Source: JBHIYN01 sp041984235 (GTDB taxonomy: Bacteria > Pseudomonadota > Gammaproteobacteria > Ga0077536). From it: 64,000 nt of DNA. A program made the position numbers and the translations under genes. Numbering within the stretch: the first letter of the stretch is position 1; each line of letters begins with the position of its first letter. The DNA is taken from positions 248,001 to 312,000 of the forward strand of contig JBHIYN010000004.1 in the NCBI GenBank assembly GCA_041984235.1, given 5' to 3'. The notes under the pieces are model-generated. The model was not told where the DNA came from. It made no database searches and worked only from the letters and a program-made list of their open reading frames with translations. Below, piece after piece: positions 53,478 through 61,536 of the stretch.

Positions 53478-53978
53478 TCAGCGTTCGGCGCCGTTCCCGC
53501 GGCCGTGCAGCGTGAGCTGCGCGTCGACCGTTCCCGGCTGCACCCGTTCGATCCGGGCGCGCTGGACCTCGACGCCGTGTTAGAGGTCCAGCGTAACCAG
53601 CCAGTCGGTCAGGCGGTCGAAGGGGACGTCGTCCAGCGACAGCGTCACGCCGCGGGGCCCGAGCGGGGTGATGCGCCGGGTATGTGCCTGCGTGCCGGCG
53701 CGTGCGGCGGTAGTGTTGAGCAGCGAAAGGATCGAGGCGCCGGCGTCGAACGGCACGCGGCCGTCGCCGCGCGCGCGCAGTGCCTGCGCTTCGGCGCCGA
53801 GCGCCGCAAGCTCGGTATTCAGGGCGCGGGCGGCGGCGAGCCGCGTGAGGTGGCGTGCCCGCGCTTCGCCCAGCGGCTCGACCACGAACACGAAGTAAAG
53901 CGCGGTGAAGACGATCAGTGCGCCGCACGCAAGCAGGATGCGCTCCGAGGGGGTGCGTGCGTTCCACCATGAGCGCAT
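53478..53978 (-). pseudogene. gspM: GspM with premature TAA
   Basis: Type II secretion inner-membrane protein M, which pairs with GspL. From ATG 53978 there is a short cytoplasmic start, a membrane helix (about 13-33) and a periplasmic ferredoxin-like domain. The frame meets TAA at 53582-53580 after residue 132 (DWLVTLDL). Read through it, the same frame continues HGVEVQRARIERVQPGTVD and QLTLHGRG to a TGA at 53480-53478, 166 residues in all, the normal GspM length, and this tail matches the expected last strand (PGxVxAxLxL). Relatives usually have Glu at the stop position, so GAA to TAA is the simplest change. Either a nonsense mutation, a truncated but functional protein, or a sequencing error. 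Confidence 0.75.
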
Positions 53979-55165
53979 CAGGAGGACTCCCGCACCCGCA
54001 GCCGCGCCACCACCCCGCTGTCGGTGGATTCGGCCGACAGCATCTCGGCGCCCAGGCCGGCTGCACCGAGCGCGGTGCGCACGCGTTCGAGCTCGGCCAT
54101 GTCACCGGTCTCCACGCTGATCTCGAGCACACCGTCGCTGTAGGCGATGTTGCGCACCGCGGTGCGCGCGTCGGCGCCGCCGGCGAAGGCCTGCTCGAAA
54201 TCGTGCAGCAAGTCCAGGAAGCGCGGCGTGGTCACGGACCCGGCGCGCAGCGCCGCCAGCGCCTGTCCGGCCTGCACGCGCGGGTTGACCACGCGGGTGA
54301 CCTCCGGGAAGGCGGTGCGAAAGAGCTGCGCGTTGGCGTTCTCCAGCGCCTGCTGTGAGCGCGCCAGCCTCGCGTTGCCCAGCACCATTGCCAGCGGGTA
54401 GGCGAGGAGGGCGGCAAGCGCCACGACCGCCGCGTAACGCCACAGGCGGCGGGCTCGCGTGCGGCTCTCGCCCGCCGGTGAAGCATCGAACAGCGCGGGC
54501 GCGGGTGGCTCGCGCAGCGCGGCGAGCATCGCCGCGGCGTTCAGCGGCGGCTGCCATGACACGTCCAGGCCGTCGAGCTCGCGTTGCGGAAAGCCGGCCA
54601 GGCCGCGCTCCGCATGCACGATGACCCGCGCCGTATCCGGGAACTGCTGGCGCAGCTGGGCGAGGATCACCGCGAGGTCGTCCAGTGGCACCCTGGTGCC
54701 CGCGCTCGCGCCGTAGCGGATGACGGCCCAGCGTTCGTCGGCGGCGATGCACCACGCGCCATCGCGCCACGGCAGCATGAACGGTTCGGCCGAGACCAGT
54801 ACGGGACGCAGCCCGCAGCGTTCGATGCGTTCACGCAGGCGCTGCACGGCGTCGCGCCGGCAGGCGACCACGGCGAAGCGGTTGTCGCCGCGCGCGGCAA
54901 TGGCCAGGTGGGTGTCGTCCAGCGGCAGCGCGAGCTGTTCCTCGACGGCATACGGGGCGGCCCGGCGTGCGGTAGCGAGGTCGCCGACCGGCAGGGCGAT
55001 CTCGAGCAGGGTGGCACTGGCGCCGTCGATCAGCACCACGCAGGCGCGTTCGCCGACGGCCGCGGCCAGCGCCGAGAAGTCTCCGCTCTGCCACACGCTG
55101 TCCGCGGTCCACTGCACGCGCTCGCCATCGGACGCATCGGTTCTGACCACGACCGTGTCAGTCAT
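53978..55165 (-). CDS. gspL: Type II secretion protein GspL
   Basis: A 395-residue GspL. The cytoplasmic actin-like domain (about 1-235) binds GspE; it includes AAPYAVEEQLALPLDD, the conserved PYxLEExLa motif. A membrane helix is at 243-263, and the periplasmic ferredoxin-like domain contacts GspM. The C-terminal part has FPEVTRVVNPRVQAG, as expected. Its stop shares one base with the gspM start, and its start overlaps gspK by 8 bases. Confidence 0.94.
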   Translation of the reverse strand: MTDTVVVRTDASDGERVQWTADSVWQSGDFSALAAAVGERACVVLIDGASATLLEIALPVGDLATARRAAPYAVEEQLALPLDDTHLAIAARGDNRFAVVACRRDAVQRLRERIERCGLRPVLVSAEPFMLPWRDGAWCIAADERWAVIRYGASAGTRVPLDDLAVILAQLRQQFPDTARVIVHAERGLAGFPQRELDGLDVSWQPPLNAAAMLAALREPPAPALFDASPAGESRTRARRLWRYAAVVALAALLAYPLAMVLGNARLARSQQALENANAQLFRTAFPEVTRVVNPRVQAGQALAALRAGSVTTPRFLDLLHDFEQAFAGGADARTAVRNIAYSDGVLEISVETGDMAELERVRTALGAAGLGAEMLSAESTDSGVVARLRVRESS

Positions 55166-56672
55166 GGAAGAACCCCCTGGCGCGGGCGATCACGTCGACA
55201 CGGTCCGGCGCAGCGCGTCCCAGCAGGGCGCGCGCCGACAGCGCGCTGTCGCCCGCACTGGCCTGCATGTCGAGCGCGAACCAGCTGCTTTGCGTGGTCA
55301 GGCCGTCAGTGGCCAGGGGACGGCCGACGAGCAGCGGAAAGGCGGCAAAGCCGTCCGGCGTCTGGAACGGCTGCGCGCGGCGCGCCTCGTCCAGCACTTC
55401 TGCGGTCGGCCGGTCGATGCCCGGTCCCAGCGCCATCAAGACCTCGATCGGTGCCAGGTTGACGTTGATATCGGTGCGTACCGGCAGCACGGTGACGAAG
55501 GGTGCGAGCTTGTCGTAGGTGGCGGCATCGACGCCGCGGACCAGCCGGAGCTCGGAGACGTGTGCGAAGCGGCGGTTGGCCGCGCGGTAGGGCGCGTCCA
55601 GGTCCAGGTAGTAATCGTCCTCGGCGCCGCCGGGAAAGCGGGTTTCGCTGTCGGCATCCAGCCAGTCGAGCAGCGCGGGGAGCAGGGAGGGGTCAATGTC
55701 GAGGGCACCAAGGAGCAGGGAGAACCTCGCGATCGAGATCTCCCACGGTGACAGCGCCGCCGTCTGGCCGCCCGCGCCGGGCCGGCGCACCGCGGCGAGC
55801 GCCGGCAATTCGGCCATGGCGCGTGCCGCCGCCGGCGTGGCCGCTGGCGCGCGGTCGCTGCCGGGTCGCCGGCCCGGGGTGGCCGCCGGCGCGTTCGAGG
55901 TTGCCGCTGTGTTCACACCGCCTGCCGCCGGGCCATTCGTGCCGGCGTCGAAGATGCCGCCACTGGCCGTGTCGTCACCCGGCGCACCGCTGCCGGGGAT
56001 CGCCGGCAGGGCGGCCAGGAACTCGCGGGTCGCGGCCTGCGAGTCGAAGGTAAAACGCGGGGTCACCGAGGGGCCGCCACCGGCGCCGCCGCTGGGGGCG
56101 CCGATTTCCGGCGCGGCACCCGGCTTGCTCGCGGGGTCGCCGGCGGCGGCCACCGGTAACGCCGGGTACGCCGGCGGCGACGATGCCGGCAGCGCTTCCA
56201 CCGTGCCTGGCCCGGCGGCGGCTTCCTGCGCGGGGTCGCTGCCCGAAGGCGCGGCACCGGTGGGCTGTGCGGCGGCCGGCGGCGCTGCGCGCGACGGCAC
56301 GGCGCCGGCCGCGCTCGGGACCAGGTTGTTCAGATTGAACAGGCCCTGCATGTCGTGCAGCCTGCCGCGACCGCTCGCGGTGTCGGTGTGGCTGGTGAGC
56401 GCAACCTCTGCCCAGGCTTCGCCGAAGTGGTCGACGATACCTTCACGACCGTCGGCGAGCAGCGTGCCGCGCGCTTCGTCCTCCAGCGCGGTGAATACCC
56501 GGTCCGCGGCGCCGGCCTCGAGCACGCGCGCGGTGGCGGCGATGTCGAAGCGCGACCGTTGCGCGATGCTGGCCGCGATCGCAACCACCAGCGCGGTCAC
56601 CAGCATGGCCCCGAGCAGGGCAATGCCGCGCTGTCCCGGCGGCCGCCCGGGTGCACGACGTTGCCGGCTCAT
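55158..56672 (-). CDS. gspK: Minor pseudopilin GspK with long low-complexity insertion
   Basis: GspK caps the pseudopilus tip. The leader ends PPGQRG, cleavage before IALLGAMLVTALV; position +5 is Gly, not Glu, as is usual for GspK. DMQGLFNLNNLV (108-119) and LLDWLDADSETRFPGGAEDDYY (split around residues 334-355) are the expected family blocks. Between them lies about 190 residues rich in Ala, Pro, Gly, Thr and Ser, where relatives have only a few dozen. The total is 504 residues against a usual 300-340. The insertion is in frame and the downstream domain intact, so the gene looks functional. Confidence 0.92.
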   Translation of the reverse strand: MSRQRRAPGRPPGQRGIALLGAMLVTALVVAIAASIAQRSRFDIAATARVLEAGAADRVFTALEDEARGTLLADGREGIVDHFGEAWAEVALTSHTDTASGRGRLHDMQGLFNLNNLVPSAAGAVPSRAAPPAAAQPTGAAPSGSDPAQEAAAGPGTVEALPASSPPAYPALPVAAAGDPASKPGAAPEIGAPSGGAGGGPSVTPRFTFDSQAATREFLAALPAIPGSGAPGDDTASGGIFDAGTNGPAAGGVNTAATSNAPAATPGRRPGSDRAPAATPAAARAMAELPALAAVRRPGAGGQTAALSPWEISIARFSLLLGALDIDPSLLPALLDWLDADSETRFPGGAEDDYYLDLDAPYRAANRRFAHVSELRLVRGVDAATYDKLAPFVTVLPVRTDINVNLAPIEVLMALGPGIDRPTAEVLDEARRAQPFQTPDGFAAFPLLVGRPLATDGLTTQSSWFALDMQASAGDSALSARALLGRAAPDRVDVIARARGFFHD

Positions 56673-57265
56673 GAGCGGACCACCACGCGCCGCACGCTGC
56701 GCCCGCTGCCGAACTCGACCGCGATCGCGACGCCGCGCGGCAGGGCGTCGGCAGCGGGGCCGGCGTCCGTCCGCGGCCACACCGCGCGCCACTGCGCGTC
56801 GTCGAAGAACTCGATGTCGAAGCCGGTGATGCCGTCGAGCAGTCGGCGGCTACGGAAAGGGGTTGTCGGCGCGCGATCGAGTCGCGCCCACACGTCGCGA
56901 TACAACGCGCCGTCCTCGAGCCGGTAACGCACGCGGCTGAGCGCGGGGCCGGCCGTGGCAAATGCAATGTCCGGGTCGACGCGGGTCAGGGTAAGCAGCT
57001 CACCGCCAAGACCGGCGCGCAGCGCCGGTTCGCTGTCGCCGAGCGCGTCGCGGACACCGCGCGGCACCGCGTGCCGAATGTCCTGTTCCAGGATGACCAG
57101 CGCGAGCTCGAGTCCCTGGTGGCGCGCGGCCGTGTCGCGCAGTCCGTCGTCCAGCCTGATCACATGCCGCAGCCCGCCGTAGGTGAGCACACTGAGCACG
57201 GCGAAAATCGCGATCGCGACGAGCAGCTCGAGCAGGCTGAAGCCGTCGCACCGCCGCCCTCTCAC
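56669..57265 (-). CDS. gspJ: Minor pseudopilin GspJ
   Basis: A 198-residue minor pseudopilin. The prepilin leader ends at Gly before FSLLELLVAIAIFAVLS, with Glu at +5. The body has VRYRLEDGALYRDVWARLDRAP and LLDGITGFDIEFFDD, typical of GspJ. The start GTG 57265 overlaps the gspI stop (GTGA), and the end overlaps gspK (ATGA). It forms the tip complex with GspI and GspK. Confidence 0.93.
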   Translation of the reverse strand: MRGRRCDGFSLLELLVAIAIFAVLSVLTYGGLRHVIRLDDGLRDTAARHQGLELALVILEQDIRHAVPRGVRDALGDSEPALRAGLGGELLTLTRVDPDIAFATAGPALSRVRYRLEDGALYRDVWARLDRAPTTPFRSRRLLDGITGFDIEFFDDAQWRAVWPRTDAGPAADALPRGVAIAVEFGSGRSVRRVVVRS

Positions 57266-57666
57266 GAGCCGGCTCCGCCCGGCGTCACGACCATTTCGCG
57301 CTGCGCCAGTGGTTGATTGGCCGTGTCGTCGGTGACCTCGACAATGATGCGCGCCCGGCGTTCCCAGGTCGTGTCTTCCTCGCCGGGGTCGATGTCCTCG
57401 ATCTCGAGCGCCCAGGCGAATCGACGCCCCAGTACCTGCTCTTCGCCCTGGCGGTTGCGCGGATCGAAGCGCGCCGGTTCGAGCCGGTAGGAGGCCGCGA
57501 CATTGTCGGCGACCCATGCGGCGTAAAGGCGTCGCTCCAGGTAGTCGTGGTTTGCCACCGCGCCACGCACGATGGCAAGGGTTCCACCCAGCGTCGTCGC
57601 TACCAGGGCGAGCGCGATCAGGACCTCGACCAGGGTGAACCCGTGCATGCCGCGCGCTGCCGTCAT
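57262..57666 (-). CDS. gspI: Minor pseudopilin GspI
   Basis: A 134-residue minor pseudopilin with leader MTAARGMHG, cleaved before FTLVEVLIALALVA (Glu at +5). The body includes NHDYLERRLYAAWVADNVAA, as in GspI. It overlaps gspH by 4 bases at its start and gspJ by 3-4 bases at its end. It nucleates assembly of the pseudopilus tip. Confidence 0.94.
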   Translation of the reverse strand: MTAARGMHGFTLVEVLIALALVATTLGGTLAIVRGAVANHDYLERRLYAAWVADNVAASYRLEPARFDPRNRQGEEQVLGRRFAWALEIEDIDPGEEDTTWERRARIIVEVTDDTANQPLAQREMVVTPGGAGS

Positions 57667-58178
57667 GAAGGCGGCCCGACCCAGTTGGCGACGATGGAGC
57701 CATGCTCGTCATCGAAGATCTCGAACGAACCGCGCTGGCCGTCATGCGCGATGCTGAGCACGGGCATCAGCGTTTCTCCGCTTGGCAGGCAAACGACTTC
57801 CGGCGCGTGGTCGCCGGCGGCGCGGTTCGCCGCTGTGGCCGACAGGGTGAGCTCCGCGGCGAGGCGGTGCGCCGCTGTCGCCTGCCCGCCGGCGGGCTGC
57901 CATCCATCGCGATAACGCAACGCCTGGAAATGATTGCGGCCAAGCTGGATGCCGCCGGGTACGCCGGTCAGGATCGCGACGCGCCTGCAGTCCTCGAGGG
58001 CCTCGACCAGGCGTTCGGCCTCGTACTGAGCGCGCGTCCGCGCCGAGTCCGGCACGGCGAGTGAGGCAAGCGCCATGATCACCCCGACGACCGTGAGTAC
58101 GACCACCAGCTCCAGCAGGGTGAAGCCGGCGCCGCGCCCGGCCCGCCTAATCGATCTTCCAGTTTCCGATGTCGGCAT
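57663..58178 (-). CDS. gspH: Minor pseudopilin GspH
   Basis: A 171-residue minor pseudopilin. The prepilin cleavage site lies before FTLLELVVVLTVVGVIM, with Glu at +5, and EAERLVEALEDCRRVAILTG follows. The only ATG giving the leader is 58178, which overlaps the end of gspG by 32 bases and makes an 18-residue leader (MPTSETGRSIRRAGRGAG). An ATT codon right at the gspG stop is a less likely alternative. It belongs to the G-H-I-J-K-L-M order. Confidence 0.88.
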   Translation of the reverse strand: MPTSETGRSIRRAGRGAGFTLLELVVVLTVVGVIMALASLAVPDSARTRAQYEAERLVEALEDCRRVAILTGVPGGIQLGRNHFQALRYRDGWQPAGGQATAAHRLAAELTLSATAANRAAGDHAPEVVCLPSGETLMPVLSIAHDGQRGSFEIFDDEHGSIVANWVGPPS

Positions 58179-58590
58179 TGAACGCGTCTCCGCCGGGAAT
58201 ACCGTCGGCGCCGTGAGAGTAGAGATCGTAAGCGCCGTGCTGGCCGGGTGACAGGTACTGGTACTCGGTGCCCCATGGATCTTCGGGCAACGCGGCGATG
58301 TAGCCGTCTTCCTTGTAGCGCGCGCCCGGCGGCAGGTTGGCCGGTTTGCTGACCAGGGCCTGCAGCCCCTGCTCGGTGGTGGGATAGGCGAGATTATCGA
58401 GCTTGTAGAGATCCAGCGCCGCGCCGATGGCGCGCAGGTCCTGCCGGGCACGGACGACGCGGGCCTCGTCGGGGCGGCTCATGATGCGGGGTACGACGAT
58501 CGCGGCGAGGATGCCGAGAATGACGACGACGACCATCACCTCGATGAGGGTAAAACCCGTGTGGCGTGGTGATGCGCGGAGAGCAGTCAT
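58147..58590 (-). CDS. gspG: Major pseudopilin GspG
   Basis: A 147-residue major pseudopilin. Leader MTALRASPRHTG, cleaved before FTLIEVMVVVVILGILAAIVVP (Glu +5). The globular domain holds YPTTEQGLQALV, DPWGTEYQYLSPG and a late DADIGNW-like end (NADIGNWKID), which covers the calcium-binding loop of GspG. It polymerises into the pseudopilus. It is the first gene of the minus-strand gspGHIJKLM operon, with a sigma70-like promoter upstream. Confidence 0.97.
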   Translation of the reverse strand: MTALRASPRHTGFTLIEVMVVVVILGILAAIVVPRIMSRPDEARVVRARQDLRAIGAALDLYKLDNLAYPTTEQGLQALVSKPANLPPGARYKEDGYIAALPEDPWGTEYQYLSPGQHGAYDLYSHGADGIPGGDAFNADIGNWKID

Positions 58591-58625
58591 AGTGCGGAGT
58601 CCTGGGTGCGCGTGGAAAGCGCTGC

Positions 58626-58654
58626 AGTGTAACCGGCGCGTGTCGCTCCGTCAT
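58626..58654 (-). promoter_or_regulatory. Candidate sigma70 promoter of gspGHIJKLM
   Basis: On the minus strand: -35 ATGACG (58654-58649), 17-base spacer, -10 TACACT (58631-58626). Both hexamers match consensus at 4 of 6 positions. The expected transcript start is about 30 bases before the gspG ATG at 58590. Confidence 0.5.
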
Positions 58655-58673
58655 GACCAAGTCCTTGTCATGA
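58651..58673. promoter_or_regulatory. Inverted repeat over the gspG -35, possible operator
   Basis: TCATGAC (58651-58657) and GTCATGA (58667-58673) are perfect 7-bp inverted arms around 9 bases. The dyad overlaps the -35 of the gspG promoter and lies in the divergent gap to the SMP-30 gene, as expected for a repressor site. Confidence 0.4.
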
Positions 58674-58748
58674 AACGTTAATATGTCTGCGCTGCGCGCG
58701 CACCGCACTTGCCGCGGCACCCAGTCGTCGAATTACGGGATCGCTGCC

Positions 58749-59693
58749 ATGCCCCTGAAACCTGTCGAACTATCCGCCTGCCAGGCAGTTGCGCGCGGCG
58801 CGCGCCGCCCCGAGGACGTCGTCGTCGGTGGCGACGGCCGCGTGTGGCTGTCCGACAAGGGCAGCGCCTGCGCCGAGCTGATGGAGGACGGCAGCCTGCG
58901 CCGCGTCGGCGCGGCGGGCGGCGAGCCCAACGGCATCAACATGGACCGTGATGGGCGCATCGTCATCGCCAATTACGGAGAGCACAGCGGCTACGGGCCG
59001 CTGCAACGGCTCGACCCGGCGACCGGGGCGGTCGAAGTGCTGGTCGAATCCATCGACGGTCGCCGCCTGCTGACCTGCAACTACCCCGTCATCGACAGCC
59101 GTGGCCGCATCTGGTGCACGCATTCGAGCTGGGCGCCCGATCCGACCTTCGGCGTTGACGCGCCACGCGACGGCTTCGTATTCCGTCACGACCCCGACGG
59201 CAGCACCACCGTCGTCGCCGAGGGGCTGAATTTCGCCAACGGCTGCGCGCTGGATGCCGACGAGCGCGCGCTGTACGTGTGCGAGACCATTGGCTGTGAT
59301 GTCATCCGCTACGACATTGCCGACGACGGCACGCTCGGCGAAGGTGAGCGCTACGGGCCGCTGCTCGGGCTGAGCGCGGCGGAAGTGCAGGGTGAGCGGC
59401 CGCTGTCCCCCGAGCGGCGCAGCTGCCTCGGCCTTACCGACGGTTGCGGTTTCGACCAGGCGGGCAACCTGTGGGTGACCCTCGTGATGGCCAACAAGGT
59501 GGTCGCGATTACCCCGGCCGGCGAGGTCGTGACCATGCTCTCCGACCCGGGCGGGCGGCTCATGCGCAATCCCACCAACGTCACCTGGGGCGGCGACGAT
59601 CTGTGCGACCTCTACATCGGCAGCGTGACCACCGATTACGTGATCAGGACGCGCAGTCCGGTCCCCGGCATGCCGCTGGTCCACCAGCGGTGA
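58749..59693 (+). CDS. SMP-30/gluconolactonase-family protein
   Basis: A 314-residue six-bladed propeller of the SMP-30/gluconolaconase/LRE group, which binds a divalent metal and hydrolyses lactones. Features are ARRPEDVVVGGDGRVWLSD, EPNGINMDRDGRIVIAN (Asn ligand), GLNFANGCALDADERALYV (Asn ligand) and the late DGCGFDQAGNLWVT (Asp). No signal peptide. ATG 58749 is taken because the residues ahead of it are not family-like. It is divergent from gspG. Confidence 0.9.
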   Translation: MPLKPVELSACQAVARGARRPEDVVVGGDGRVWLSDKGSACAELMEDGSLRRVGAAGGEPNGINMDRDGRIVIANYGEHSGYGPLQRLDPATGAVEVLVESIDGRRLLTCNYPVIDSRGRIWCTHSSWAPDPTFGVDAPRDGFVFRHDPDGSTTVVAEGLNFANGCALDADERALYVCETIGCDVIRYDIADDGTLGEGERYGPLLGLSAAEVQGERPLSPERRSCLGLTDGCGFDQAGNLWVTLVMANKVVAITPAGEVVTMLSDPGGRLMRNPTNVTWGGDDLCDLYIGSVTTDYVIRTRSPVPGMPLVHQR

Positions 59694-59760
59694 GTCGGCG
59701 TCGCGCATCGCGGGCGCGTGGTCAGCCATGAACGCTACTCGCTGAGACCGCGGCGCCGCC

Positions 59761-61491
59761 ATGGAAACGCTCTTCCTGCGTGAGCTCGTGGTCTTCCTCG
59801 CCGCCGCCGGCGTCGTCATTCCGCTCGGTCAGCGCCTGCGCGTCAGCCCCGTGCTGGGCTTTCTGCTGATCGGGCTCGCACTCGGACCGTGGGGATTGGC
59901 CCGCCTCACCGGCGAGTGGCCGTGGTTGCGCTGGCTGGTGCTGACCGACATCGACGAGGTGCGCGCGCTGGCCGAGCTGGGCGTGGTGTTCCTGTTGTTC
60001 ATGATCGGGTTGCAGCTCTCGCTGGAACGCCTGTGGGCGATGCGCCGGCTGGTGTTCGGACTGGGCTCGGCCCAGATCGCGATTTCGGGCGTGATCATCG
60101 GCGCCTTCGCGTGGGGATTCGGCAACTCGCTGGAGGCCGCGGTCGTGCTGGGCGCCTGTATGGCACTGTCCTCGACCGCGGTCGTGATCCAGCTCCTGAC
60201 CGAACAGGGCCGCTTCGGCTCGCGGGTGGGGCGTGGCAGCTTCGCCGTGCTGCTGGCCCAGGATCTGGCGGTGGTACCGGTCCTGTTCGTGGTCAGTGCC
60301 CTGGGCGCACAGGGCGACGCGTCGCTGGCGGTCGAGCTGGCGGCAGCGCTGGGGCGCGCGGTGCTCGCCGTCGTGGCCATCCTGGTCGTCGGCCGCCTGC
60401 TGCTGCGGCCGCTGTTCCGGCTGGTCGGCGACACCCACAGCCCGGAGCTGTTCATGGCGGCGACCCTGCTCATCATCATTGCCACCGCCGCGCTCACGCA
60501 CGCCGCCGGCCTGTCGGCGGCGCTGGGCTCGTTCCTCGCCGGGTTGCTGTTCGCCGAGACCGAGTTCCGGCACGAGATCGAGGTCGACATCGAGCCCTTC
60601 AAGGGTTTGTTGCTGGGCTTGTTCTTCATGTCGGTAGGCATGGTCATAGACCTCGCCGAGATCGCCACCGAGCCACTGTGGATCGCGCTGTCGGTGATCG
60701 GACTGTTCGCGATCAAGACCGCGGTGCTGGGTGTGTGCGCGCGCCTGTTCGGCTACAGTCCCGGCCAGGCCGTGGAGATGGGGCTGCTGCTCGGCCAGGG
60801 CGGCGAGTTCGGTTTCGTCGTGATTGGTCTCGCGCTCGGCTACGGTCTGCTGCCCGACGCGACCGCGCAGTTCATGCTCATCGTGGTCGCGGCGACGATG
60901 TTTCTCACTCCGCTGGTGGCGCGCCTGGCGCGGGCCGCTGGCCGCGCCATCGATCGGCACGACGGCGACGACGACGAGGCCAACATCGACATCGCCCCCG
61001 ATCTGCGTGGCCACGTCGTGATTGCGGGTTTCGGCCGCACCGGGCAGCTCCTCGCCCGCGTGCTCGACCGTCAGCACATCGAGCACGTCGCGGTCGATTC
61101 CAACGTCCGCCGGGTCGCCGCACGGCATGCGGAGGGCGCACCGGTCTACGTCGGCGATGCCAGCCGCGCGGTCATCCTCGAACGCCTGCGGGTCGGCGAA
61201 GCCGCCGCACTGGTGGTGACGATGGACAACGCCGCGGCGGCCGAGCGCGTGGTCCGCGCGGCGCGCGCCCTGGCACCGCAGATCCCCATCATCGTGCGCG
61301 CGCGTGACGACTCTCATGCCACCCGGCTGCTCGACCACGGCGCCACGCATGTCGTGCCCGAGGTGCTGGAAGCCGGCCTGGAGATGGGGCGCATGATGAT
61401 CGAGCAGGTCGGCTTCCCGGCGGACGCCGCGCGCGAACTGGTCGAGATCGTGCGCGCGGAGTCGGAGCCACCGGGCGGCCGGGAGCGCTAG
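59761..61491 (+). CDS. KefB-type cation:proton antiporter with RCK_N domain
   Basis: A 576-residue CPA2 antiporter. The N-terminal 400 residues hold about 12-13 membrane helices, with LGFLLIGLALGPWG, SSTAVVIQLLTEQG and the transport-site segment LLAQDLAVVPVLFV. The C-terminal RCK_N domain starts near residue 417 (HVVIAGFGRTGQLLARVL, GxGxxG at about 422) and binds a nucleotide. It would exchange K+ or Na+ for protons across the inner membrane; in KefB/KefC-type proteins this is controlled by glutathione adducts. Transcription unit unclear: 67 bases after the SMP-30 gene. Confidence 0.93.
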   Translation: METLFLRELVVFLAAAGVVIPLGQRLRVSPVLGFLLIGLALGPWGLARLTGEWPWLRWLVLTDIDEVRALAELGVVFLLFMIGLQLSLERLWAMRRLVFGLGSAQIAISGVIIGAFAWGFGNSLEAAVVLGACMALSSTAVVIQLLTEQGRFGSRVGRGSFAVLLAQDLAVVPVLFVVSALGAQGDASLAVELAAALGRAVLAVVAILVVGRLLLRPLFRLVGDTHSPELFMAATLLIIIATAALTHAAGLSAALGSFLAGLLFAETEFRHEIEVDIEPFKGLLLGLFFMSVGMVIDLAEIATEPLWIALSVIGLFAIKTAVLGVCARLFGYSPGQAVEMGLLLGQGGEFGFVVIGLALGYGLLPDATAQFMLIVVAATMFLTPLVARLARAAGRAIDRHDGDDDEANIDIAPDLRGHVVIAGFGRTGQLLARVLDRQHIEHVAVDSNVRRVAARHAEGAPVYVGDASRAVILERLRVGEAAALVVTMDNAAAAERVVRAARALAPQIPIIVRARDDSHATRLLDHGATHVVPEVLEAGLEMGRMMIEQVGFPADAARELVEIVRAESEPPGGRER

Positions 61492-61536
61492 CCGCGGGTC
61501 GTAAAGCTTGCCGGGTCAGCGGCCGCTAACCGGCCT

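Noticed and set aside
53580..53582. Recoding (readthrough) of the stop in gspM
   Set aside because: The codon is TAA, which is not used for selenocysteine or pyrrolysine, and no suitable downstream structure was needed to explain it; a mutation or base error is simpler.
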